Source of the DNA: Prevotellaceae bacterium
GTDB taxonomy: Bacteria; Bacteroidota; Bacteroidia; Bacteroidales; Bacteroidaceae
NCBI GenBank assembly: GCA_022508685.1
Contig: JAFLUS010000027.1
Span: 1 to 12,124 of the forward strand
Length of the DNA: 12,124 nt
Reading direction: 5' to 3'
Both the position numbers and the translations under genes were made by a program. Of this stretch, positions 5,785-12,120 are shown piece after piece. The notes under the pieces were generated by a model that was not told the origin of the DNA, did no database searches, and saw only the letters and a list, made by a program, of their open reading frames with translations. The stretch's first letter is position 1. Each line of letters starts with the position of its first letter.

Positions 5785-8694
5785 TTACGGGACGTACACC
5801 TTCTTGCCGTTGACAATGTAGATGCCCGGAGCCGTTATCTGACGAATTTTCATGCCGGTGAGGGTATAGATGCCTTCCGCCGTCTGCTGTTCCGCACCCA
5901 CGTGTTCGATGATGGTCGGGTCGGGTTCGTCGTCCTGCTGTGCCACGTTCGGGTTACCTTTATACTTAATGGCAGGGTCGTAGGAGAGGTGAGGCGGCTG
6001 GTTGTAGCAGCAGTTCTGATTGACCACCTGCACGCGGTAGTTCAGGTCGTCCATGAGGTGCGGGATGCGATAAGCGGATTCGTAACTGGTGGCGCAGATG
6101 TTCAGCGAGTTGTCGGCTTCGTTCCACGTGACAATCTCTTCGCGCCAGTCGCCAAGCAGGTCGCCAAGCACACAGGGGTTGTACTTGCTGCCGTTGTTGA
6201 GTTTGCCCCAGAGATAGTTGCCGTTATTGAACTTGTAACGGTCGAAAGCCTTGCTGTTCGGGTTCCAATGCGCAATGATGCTCTTGTCGAAGAACTCGTC
6301 GTAGAGGTCGCCGTCCCAGTACACGCGGTTGTTGATGCCGGCGCCGCTGCTGCCGATAGCCCACGAAGAAGCGATGGCCGAACCTGTGGCGCAGTCGTAT
6401 ACGCCCGAACCGCTGCTATAGATGAACTGCGAATGCTCGTATGAAGAATCGAAGTGCGCTGCCAGTCCGCGTCCCGTGTCTCCGCCCGCAGTCTGATAGA
6501 GGATGCGTGCGCCCGTCTTGGCGTCGCGAAGGTCGTAGCCGTAGGGCTTTTCTTCGTGTACCATGAAGACTTCCAGTCCTTCACGTTCGGGCAGGAAGTC
6601 GCCCAGATGCAAGGCGTCGCCGTGTCCCAGTCCCGTGCGGTAGAGCAGCGAGCCGTCGTGGTCGAGTGCGGCAGAACCATAGACAATCTCATGCTTGCCG
6701 TCGCCGTCGCAGTCGCCTACGGCCATCCAGTGTGCACCTTCGCCCCACAGTCCCTGTCCTTTCGTCGTGTTGCGGCTCACCCAACGTTCTTTCAGCGTGA
6801 CGCCGTCCCAGTCGTATGCGCCGACAAACGCGCCGCTGTAGTATCCGCGGGCGAATATCGGGCTCGGGTTGGCATCAGGGCCGTCGAGATATGCCAGACC
6901 GGCGAGGTAGCGTTCGGAGCGGTTCTGATTGCTGTCGCCCCAGTAACTCTGACCGGTCTTGTAGTCCGTGTGATAGGGAATTGTTGCCAATTCTGCACCC
7001 GTCGTGCCGTCGAACACGGTAATGTACTCCGAGCCGTGGTCTTGCTTGCCACGACTGCTCAACAGGTTTTCCTTCGGGTCGTCGTTGCCGAGCAGCACGT
7101 AATTGCCTTCGCCGTCAATCGTTCCGGGCGCCGTCTTGACCATGAATTCGCCGTAGCCGTCGCCGTCGAGGTCCCAAGCGATGAACTGAATGGTGTGGGC
7201 GCTTGCAAAGAAGTTCGGGCCCATGTCGATGCGCCACAGCCGTGTGCCGTTCAGTTTGTAGCAGTCGAAGAACACGTTGGACGTCGTGCCGTTGCTGGCA
7301 GCATCCTTCTCGTTCGACGGACTCCATTTCAGGATGATTTCATATTCGCCGTCGCCGTCCATGTCGCAGAAACTGGCGTCGTTCGGCGTGTAGGTGGCTC
7401 CGTTGCGGGTGTCGACGGGCGTAGACGTGCGGATGGTCATCGTCTGGTTTGCCCACGTCTTCATGCTGACTTCCGTCTCGAGCAGATTGCCGTATTTGTC
7501 GTACACTTCCAACTTGTAGTAGGACGAAGTCGTACCCGACGCGTCGCGGAAGTTCGTGCGGTCGGTGATGTATTTTCCGCTGTTCAGTTTCGTGTTCTGC
7601 AGCGTAGCCGTCGTTCCGCGATAGAGTTTGTACTTCACGCCTTGGTCGTCGGATTCGCGATGACGCCACGACACGAGGTTGCCCGTGCCCATGCCGGCAC
7701 CGCTCAGGCTCAATGCCATCAGTCCGCGCTTCAGCGGTGTGGCTTCGGGTTTGGGTTGGCGGTTCGTCACGGTGAACAGCACGTCGAAGGTAAATGCCAA
7801 TGCCGCACCCTTGTAAATCTTCACCGTGGCAACGTGGTTGTTGTAGTTCACCGTAGAGGTGTAGCCCGACTTCAGTTTCAGTTCAAAATCCGTCGGGTCG
7901 CCATACAGTTTCTGCGGATAGGTAGCCGTCTCGCCGTGCTTCACGTCCTTCACGAGCGGCATCAGGTCGATGTCTGCACCTTCTTCTCCATACGTGGTCG
8001 TGCCCTTGCAGACGAACTGCTCGACGAACGTGCTTGCGGTAAATATGGCTTCGTCCACGGCACCCTTCACCTCCACGTTGCGGAAACCGATGGCCTTGGG
8101 CGTGTCGGTGTCCGTTCCGTTCAGGTTATATATATATAGGTATAGGTGGAACGGCTGTCCTTCGGCAATCACGTTGCCCAACGTGAATTCCCAGTGGGAG
8201 TAGCCCGTCGAGTTTCCGGCACCGATTTTGTTGCGGAGCGGAGCGAGGCTCGTGGCGATGGCAGTGCTGCTGCCGTTTCCCACCTGATAGTACACGTCGA
8301 TGTTTCCGCCGTCAGTGCCCACCTTGGCTGCGTCGAACGCAATCGAGGTCGGTTTGAACGTATGTCCCGACGCCGTCCCCACCGACAGGCGGATGCAGTG
8401 TCCGTCCGTCCTGCCCGTCACGCGCGTCTTGGGCGTGAACGTCGTGAAGTAGGGGTCGTAAGCCACTGCCGTGTAGCCCGCATCGGCGTTCGTGCCCGTC
8501 ATCGTGGCCGTCGCACCGATGTTGTTGCCTTGCAGGAAAGTCGTCGTAACGATGCTCGTATATTCCTCCTCACCGCTCATCGTCACGGCATTCAGGTGGT
8601 CTTTGTCGCTCAGTTCCCATTTGGCAGTCACGTTCTGTGCCATGCAGCCGATGCCGGTGGCAATGGCCATGATAGTCAGTAGAAGGTGTTTCAT
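5785..8694 (-). CDS. Secreted rhamnogalacturonan lyase, PL11
   Basis: A 969-residue exported enzyme expected to cut rhamnogalacturonan I of pectin by beta-elimination at Rha-GalA bonds. Residues 1-19 form a signal peptide (likely cut after CMA; Cys17 makes a poor lipobox). Residues about 20-212 and 220-310 are two beta-rich modules, perhaps glycan-binding and Ig-like. The PL11 catalytic region runs from about 320 (RGLMALSLSGAGMGTGNLVSW) to 910: YKLYRG (355-360), DMDGDGEYEI (444-453), DLDGDGYGEF (508-517), IFARGYYSG (613-621), DCDGDGKHEI (661-670) and GHGDALHLGDF (690-700). The DxDGDG loops are the calcium sites of the eight-bladed propeller. The last 30 residues (EGIYTLTGMKI ... GIYIVNGKKVYVP) look like a short type IX-like sorting tail. 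The gene ends with tandem stops TAA TGA, starts 34 bases after the GH30 gene, and has no SusC/SusD gene nearby. A (TA)6 run lies in its 5' part. Confidence 0.95.
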   Translation of the reverse strand: MKHLLLTIMAIATGIGCMAQNVTAKWELSDKDHLNAVTMSGEEEYTSIVTTTFLQGNNIGATATMTGTNADAGYTAVAYDPYFTTFTPKTRVTGRTDGHCIRLSVGTASGHTFKPTSIAFDAAKVGTDGGNIDVYYQVGNGSSTAIATSLAPLRNKIGAGNSTGYSHWEFTLGNVIAEGQPFHLYLYIYNLNGTDTDTPKAIGFRNVEVKGAVDEAIFTASTFVEQFVCKGTTTYGEEGADIDLMPLVKDVKHGETATYPQKLYGDPTDFELKLKSGYTSTVNYNNHVATVKIYKGAALAFTFDVLFTVTNRQPKPEATPLKRGLMALSLSGAGMGTGNLVSWRHRESDDQGVKYKLYRGTTATLQNTKLNSGKYITDRTNFRDASGTTSSYYKLEVYDKYGNLLETEVSMKTWANQTMTIRTSTPVDTRNGATYTPNDASFCDMDGDGEYEIILKWSPSNEKDAASNGTTSNVFFDCYKLNGTRLWRIDMGPNFFASAHTIQFIAWDLDGDGYGEFMVKTAPGTIDGEGNYVLLGNDDPKENLLSSRGKQDHGSEYITVFDGTTGAELATIPYHTDYKTGQSYWGDSNQNRSERYLAGLAYLDGPDANPSPIFARGYYSGAFVGAYDWDGVTLKERWVSRNTTKGQGLWGEGAHWMAVGDCDGDGKHEIVYGSAALDHDGSLLYRTGLGHGDALHLGDFLPEREGLEVFMVHEEKPYGYDLRDAKTGARILYQTAGGDTGRGLAAHFDSSYEHSQFIYSSGSGVYDCATGSAIASSWAIGSSGAGINNRVYWDGDLYDEFFDKSIIAHWNPNSKAFDRYKFNNGNYLWGKLNNGSKYNPCVLGDLLGDWREEIVTWNEADNSLNICATSYESAYRIPHLMDDLNYRVQVVNQNCCYNQPPHLSYDPAIKYKGNPNVAQQDDEPDPTIIEHVGAEQQTAEGIYTLTGMKIRQITAPGIYIVNGKKVYVP

Positions 8695-8728
8695 AAAGTG
8701 TAGGTGTTTTTAGTGATGTTGCTATCGG

Positions 8729-10225
8729 TTATTTGCTGATGAATGTATGGAATGAATGTGCAGGCAGCACCATGTTGAGGTGCTTCTTGCCCATTTTTAT
8801 CGTGAAGGTTCGTTGTTCGTCGGTTTGGTTGCCGGCAATGACGACATACTTGCGGTCGGGACGGCGAAAGACGATGAGGGGTACGCCGCCGTTCTGTTCC
8901 CGACTGACGTAAGACAGCATCTGGCTGCCCGGTTCGACGAAGTGCGAAAAGTGCTTCATGGCATAGAACTCTGCAGTGTAGCGATGAGAGCGATTTTCCG
9001 ACTGCACTTGGATGAGTGCATTCTGCTTCCATCCCCACGCGCTCTGACCTTGATTGCACAGAATGAAATTCCAGATATAGTATTCGTCGCAACCGCGGCC
9101 GATGTAGTCGGCAAGCAGATGAAACGTGTGTTCGCCGGCACGCCAGTCCATTTGTCCGTTGCCACATTCGCTCTCCGTGGAGATGAGCCGCAAGTCGGGG
9201 TAGCGGTGCCGCAGCGAATCGATGATGTCGCGGCCTTCCCACTGCAGCCCGATGCCCTTGACCTGATGTTGCAGGCCGTCGATGAACTGCGTGACGTAGT
9301 GCAGGCGGTTGGTGTTGAGCGTACCGATGTGGACGTCCACGTCAGGATGTTGCTTCTGCAGCGTGGGGATGAGGTAGTCGCGGTTGAAACGCAGCGTGCC
9401 CTCTGCCGTCCATGCACAGCCCGGATAGGGAGTGTAACTGTATGCCTCGTTCTGGTACATCACCATGTCGATGGGAATGTTCTCCTCGGCATAGAGGTCG
9501 ATGAAGCGGCAGAACATGTTGGCGTATGCCTGCATGTAGCGTGCATCTTGGATAAAGTAGTCCTGCGTGGCCAGCCGTCGGGGGAACAGGTTGCCGGCTT
9601 GCTGTCCGGCATTCATCACTTCGGTCTCGTCCACTGCGCCGCCGTCGAAGAGCAAGGCATCCTTTTCCTTCGGCAAGCGGTTCCACCGGCTCGACATGAC
9701 AGGGTAGTCGTGGTTGATTTTCATCCATGCCGGCGGACTCCACGGCGACACCCAGAAGGTCATCTGCGGCTGGTGCTGCTGCGCCTTGCGGATGAGGCGG
9801 ATGACGTTGGCCTTGTCATGCTCAATGTTGAAATGGCGGAGTTGGAAGTCGCCATCCACCGTGTCGCACGAATACCATGCACGGCTGTAGTCGTTGGCGT
9901 TCATGGTCAGCCGTCCGCGCGTGAAGCGCAAATCGCCGTCGGGCGCAAAGAGGCGGTGCATGACTTCCTCCTGCTCGTCGGGCTGCAGCATCTCCAGTGC
10001 GTCAAGGTCGAGTTCGTTGAAGCACGTGCCCCACGCCCTGAACGCATGTCCCTGTTCCTGCCCCGTGAGGCTGACGATGGGTGCAGTCGCAGCCTTGCCG
10101 GCGAGCGTCAGTTTGCTCTGCTGCCACTCGCCGTCCTCGGTCGTCATGTAGTGCGCGTAGGTCTGCGCCGTTGCGCTGATGCCGACCGTCAGACCTGCCG
10201 CCACCAACAGCATCGTTTTCATCAT
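8729..10225 (-). CDS. Secreted GH30 family glycoside hydrolase
   Basis: A 498-residue retaining glycosidase. Residues 1-20 are a signal peptide (MMKTMLLVAAGLTVGISATA, cut before Q21). GH30 marks: FTRGRLTMNANDYSR (101-115), FWVSPWSPPAWMK (157-169), MYQNEAY (256-262), in which E260 after Asn is the acid/base, and LISTESECGNG (347-357), in which E351 is the nucleophile. The end (about 415-498) is the beta-sandwich side domain usual for the family. GH30 includes beta-glucosidase, beta-1,6-glucanase, xylanase and endo-beta-1,6-galactanase; sequence alone does not settle which. The PL11 gene next door makes a pectin side chain such as beta-1,6-galactan a reasonable but unproven guess. The start at 10225 is preferred over an in-frame ATG at 10255 because it gives a clean signal peptide and overlaps the pyrE stop as ATGA; the adjacent ATG at 10222 is an alternative. 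Confidence 0.9.
   Translation of the reverse strand: MMKTMLLVAAGLTVGISATAQTYAHYMTTEDGEWQQSKLTLAGKAATAPIVSLTGQEQGHAFRAWGTCFNELDLDALEMLQPDEQEEVMHRLFAPDGDLRFTRGRLTMNANDYSRAWYSCDTVDGDFQLRHFNIEHDKANVIRLIRKAQQHQPQMTFWVSPWSPPAWMKINHDYPVMSSRWNRLPKEKDALLFDGGAVDETEVMNAGQQAGNLFPRRLATQDYFIQDARYMQAYANMFCRFIDLYAEENIPIDMVMYQNEAYSYTPYPGCAWTAEGTLRFNRDYLIPTLQKQHPDVDVHIGTLNTNRLHYVTQFIDGLQHQVKGIGLQWEGRDIIDSLRHRYPDLRLISTESECGNGQMDWRAGEHTFHLLADYIGRGCDEYYIWNFILCNQGQSAWGWKQNALIQVQSENRSHRYTAEFYAMKHFSHFVEPGSQMLSYVSREQNGGVPLIVFRRPDRKYVVIAGNQTDEQRTFTIKMGKKHLNMVLPAHSFHTFISK
10222..10225 (-). promoter_or_regulatory. ATGA stop/start overlap, pyrE to GH30 gene
   Basis: Read on the minus strand, CAATGATG holds the pyrE stop TGA (10224-10222), a start ATG at 10225-10223 and a second ATG at 10222-10220. 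The overlap suggests that a secreted hydrolase is translated in coupling with a pyrimidine enzyme. Confidence 0.7.
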
Positions 10226-10854
10226 TGTCGCCATGTCGAAGGGTTGCGGCGCCATTCCTCCAGCGTCGGGATGTGTGCCTCGCTGATGTAGCCCGTGCGG
10301 AGCGCAGCATCGAGCACGGCAGCATAGTTGGTCAGCGTCAGCAGCGTGACGTCGGCTGCGGCAAACGCATCCTTCGCCACGTCGAAGCCATAGGTGTAAC
10401 TGGCCACCATGCCCACCACCTCGAAGCCCGCACTGCGGAGGGCTTCCACTGCCTTCAGGCTGCTGCCGCCCGTGGAGATGAGGTCTTCCACCACGACCAC
10501 GCGAGCGCCCTGCGGCAGTTCGCCTTCGATTTGGTTACCCATGCCGTGGTCCTTCGGTTTCGGACGCACGTAGGCGAAAGGCATGTTCAGCACGTCGGCA
10601 ACCAGTGCGCCCTGTGCAATCGCCCCTGTGGCAACGCCCGCAACGGCCGTTGCTTCGGGGAAATGCTGACGGACGAGTTGCGCCAGTTCCTCCTTCACGT
10701 AAGAGCGCAAGGCAGGAAACGACAGCGTGCGGCGGTTGTCGCAGTAGAAAGGCGACTTCCAGCCACTTGCCCAAGTAAACGGTTCTTCGGGCTGCAGTTT
10801 CACAGCCTTCACCTCCAGCAGTTGTTCTGCCAACGTTTGTGCTACAGTCTTCAT
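10222..10854 (-). CDS. pyrE: Orotate phosphoribosyltransferase
   Basis: A 210-residue cytoplasmic enzyme that joins orotate and PRPP to give orotidine 5'-phosphate in pyrimidine synthesis. The PRPP-binding motif of type I phosphoribosyltransferases is VVVVEDLISTGGSS at 119-132; FTWASGWKSPFYCDNRRTLS (26-45) is the orotate-side region; GVATGAIAQGALVADVL (73-89) and the flexible loop YVRPKPKDHGMGNQIEG (95-111), with its catalytic Lys/His residues, are intact. Length matches the family. The start at 10854 (MKTVAQTLAEQLLEV) is chosen over an in-frame upstream ATG at 11022, which lies inside the lipoprotein gene. It is 14 bases after that gene and overlaps the GH30 gene by four bases. No pyrimidine attenuator-like terminator is seen upstream. 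Confidence 0.97.
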   Translation of the reverse strand: MKTVAQTLAEQLLEVKAVKLQPEEPFTWASGWKSPFYCDNRRTLSFPALRSYVKEELAQLVRQHFPEATAVAGVATGAIAQGALVADVLNMPFAYVRPKPKDHGMGNQIEGELPQGARVVVVEDLISTGGSSLKAVEALRSAGFEVVGMVASYTYGFDVAKDAFAAADVTLLTLTNYAAVLDAALRTGYISEAHIPTLEEWRRNPSTWRQ

Positions 10855-10868
10855 AATTCGTCCGTCGT

Positions 10869-11609
10869 TTATTTCAGAATGACAATCTGCGAAATCTTTG
10901 CTCCCGGCTTGAAGTGCGACGCCTTCGTCGGAATGTCCACGCCCACGAGGTCGTCGGAATTGACATAGTAAATCACGTTGCCGCTCTTGCCGAACGTCGT
11001 GCCCTCGAAGTACGTTTCCCACTTCATCCGCTTCTGATTGAACAGGTCGCGAGCCGGATAGCCCACGTGGATGCCGTCCTCCGTCATGATGTGCGAAGCA
11101 GCACCTTCCAGCACGAGGGAATAAATCTTCTTGCCGTCAGTGTCCAAGAAGCAGTGGAACACCTTCTTGCCGCCCTTCTTGAAGATGAGCAGCGTTTCCG
11201 TCCACTCGCCGTCCATGTCGCTGAACGTCTCCGTCTTGCGTTCCCAACTGTCGTACAGACCTTCAATCGATGCGGGAACTTCCTTGACGGACATTCCCAC
11301 CTTCAGCGCACCCAGCGCACCTTTGCGCACCACGAAGTCGGCGGCACCCGCCTCCTTTGCCGTAGCCGCAGTCGTGCCGTCGGCCGCCGTCTGTCCGTCA
11401 GCCTTCGTTGCTTCCGTCGCGTCCGTTGCTTCTGCCGTGCCTTCAGCCTCTGCCGCTTCGTTCTCAACCTCTGACGTTCCTTCCGTCATCGTTGCACTCA
11501 CGCCTTCATTGCCGTCGGCATCGCCCGGCGCAGCCGTTCCGTTGCCACCGCACGCAGCCAGCAACATCGTTGCAGCCATAGCCGCAACCGTCCATAAATT
11601 CTTTTTCAT
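10869..11609 (-). CDS. Putative lipoprotein with Ala/Glu/Thr-rich linker and unassigned C-terminal domain
   Basis: A 246-residue lipoprotein. MKKNLWTVAAMAATMLLAAC is a signal peptide with a good lipobox (L-A-A-C, Cys20). Residues about 21-90 are low-complexity, rich in Ala, Glu, Thr, Asp and Gly (EATDATEATKADGQTAADG), an acidic flexible linker likely to hold the domain away from the membrane. Residues about 92-246 form a folded domain with two similar motifs, LKVGMSVKEVP (102-112) and IHVGYPARDLF (180-190), followed by strands such as NVIYYVNSDDLVGVDIPTKA (211-230). I do not recognise a named family; similar Bacteroidetes hypothetical proteins exist to my recollection. It is the first gene of the leftward run, with a promoter about 45 bases upstream, and pyrE follows after 14 bases. 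After Cys20 comes GGN rather than an acidic run, so a surface-export signal is not evident. Confidence 0.82.
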   Translation of the reverse strand: MKKNLWTVAAMAATMLLAACGGNGTAAPGDADGNEGVSATMTEGTSEVENEAAEAEGTAEATDATEATKADGQTAADGTTAATAKEAGAADFVVRKGALGALKVGMSVKEVPASIEGLYDSWERKTETFSDMDGEWTETLLIFKKGGKKVFHCFLDTDGKKIYSLVLEGAASHIMTEDGIHVGYPARDLFNQKRMKWETYFEGTTFGKSGNVIYYVNSDDLVGVDIPTKASHFKPGAKISQIVILK

Positions 11610-11653
11610 AAGTCTTCTATAATTAAATCATTCATACTTCGTGCATGATTTTG

Positions 11654-11661
11654 CAAAGATA
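11654..11661 (-). promoter_or_regulatory. Bacteroidetes -7 box, leftward promoter of the lipoprotein-pyrE run
   Basis: The minus strand reads TATCTTTG, a full match to the Bacteroidetes primary sigma -7 consensus TAnnTTTG. The transcript would start near 11647, giving a leader of about 38 bases before the ATG at 11609. The -33 element is weak: only GTTG (11681-11678) is found, with a 16-base spacer against the usual 19-21, so the promoter may need help from an activator or be weak. Confidence 0.65.
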
Positions 11662-11741
11662 TGCAAAAAACCGCGAACAACGGCTGTTTTTTATTAAAAT
11701 GTGCGCCGGCAAGGCAAAAAACGCTGCAGACGCCACATTCT

Positions 11742-11764
11742 TTAGTTGCGAATTTCGCAACTAA
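11742..11764. repeat. Perfect 11-bp inverted repeat with a 1-base centre
   Basis: The arm TTAGTTGCGAA (11742-11752) is followed by one T and then its exact reverse complement TTCGCAACTAA (11754-11764). It lies upstream of both divergent promoters, has no T-tract, and is therefore better read as a protein-binding site or a dispersed intergenic repeat than as a terminator. Confidence 0.75.
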
Positions 11765-11838
11765 CTGCCCTTTGAGGCATATACACTATAAGTCACTGAT
11801 AGACAATAGGCTACACCATATTCCACTTTTATTCAATT

Positions 11839-11873
11839 TGGAGTGCACTTTCGTTGCATCTGGAGTGCACTCT
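11839..11873. repeat. Two copies of palindromic element TGGAGTGCACT, 22 bases apart
   Basis: TGGAGTGCACT occurs at 11839-11849 and again at 11861-11871. Each contains the palindrome AGTGCACT, extended in the second copy to GAGTGCACTC. The 22-base period is about two helical turns, so the copies face the same side of the DNA, as expected for a pair of operator sites bound by dimers. They could also be a dispersed repeat. Confidence 0.6.
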
Positions 11874-11926
11874 AAATTTTGAGTTTGCAGAGTCTTGATT
11901 ATCAGCGAGTTAGAAAAACGCCATTT

Positions 11927-11986
11927 TTAACACTTAAATGTTAATTTTAACACTGGTTGTTAAAGGAATTTAACATTTGAAATGTT
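11927..11986. promoter_or_regulatory. Array of TTAACA/TGTTAA half-sites upstream of the rightward promoter
   Basis: In 60 bases the half-site appears repeatedly in alternating orientation: TTAACA 11927-11932, TGTTAA 11939-11944, TTAACA 11947-11952, TGTTAA 11958-11963, TTAACA 11970-11975. Nested perfect inverted repeats include TTTAACA/TGTTAAA (11946-11952 with 11958-11964), AAATGTTAA/TTAACATTT (11936-11944 with 11970-11978) and AACATT/AATGTT (11972-11977 with 11981-11986). It ends 19 bases before the -33 box, the place of an activator or repressor site. The regulator is unknown. Confidence 0.55.
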
Positions 11987-12004
11987 GTCATATAAAGACA
12001 CACA

Positions 12005-12036
12005 TTTGGGCGAATGGAAAATTTATCTTATCTTTG
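12005..12036 (+). promoter_or_regulatory. Rightward Bacteroidetes promoter, TTTG-N20-TATCTTTG
   Basis: A -33 box TTTG (12005-12008), a 20-base spacer and a -7 box TATCTTTG (12029-12036) give a full match to the Bacteroidetes TTTG/TAnnTTTG promoter. Transcription should start at about 12041-12044 and run out of the right edge. Confidence 0.8.
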
Positions 12037-12040
12037 CGCA

Positions 12041-12120
12041 GTCATTCGCGGCAAGCGTTTGACAGACATATAATTGGAAGCGTTTGGCTTCGTTCCAAGG
12101 GGTGAATCTCGACAACTCAC
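12041..12120 (+). other. Hairpin-rich 5' leader or start of a small RNA (partial)
   Basis: Directly after the rightward promoter, three local pairings follow each other. The first is GTCA-TT-CGC, loop GGCAA, GCG-TT-TGAC (12041-12063). The second is TTGGAA/TTCCAA (12074-12079 with 12093-12098), with the competing GAAGC/GCTTC (12077-12081 with 12087-12091). The third is GTGA/TCAC (12102-12105 with 12117-12120). AAGCGTTTG is repeated at 12053-12061 and 12078-12086. There is no ATG-led reading frame before the edge. I recognise no known riboswitch core; it may be a regulatory leader or an ncRNA. Confidence 0.4.

Noticed and set aside
8640..8694. PL11 as a lipoprotein through Cys17
   Set aside because: The residues before Cys17 (G-I-G) make a poor lipobox, while CMA before Gln fits signal peptidase I, in keeping with a protein carrying a C-terminal sorting-like tail.
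10855..11022. Longer pyrE from ATG 11022
   Set aside because: It would overlap the lipoprotein gene in another frame, adding 56 residues unlike any orotate phosphoribosyltransferase.
11742..11764. Inverted repeat as an intrinsic terminator
   Set aside because: No GC-rich stem followed by a T-tract on either strand, and it lies upstream of both divergent transcription units rather than after a gene.
11839..11873. CRISPR-like or CIRCE (HrcA) element
   Set aside because: Only two short copies without regular spacers, and the arms do not match the CIRCE sequence TTAGCACTC/GAGTGCTAA.
11661..11882. 73-codon plus-strand frame in the intergenic region
   Set aside because: Its ATG overlaps the leftward -7 box, it runs through the inverted repeat and the TGGAGTGCACT copies, it has no upstream promoter or ribosome site, and the protein shows no motif.
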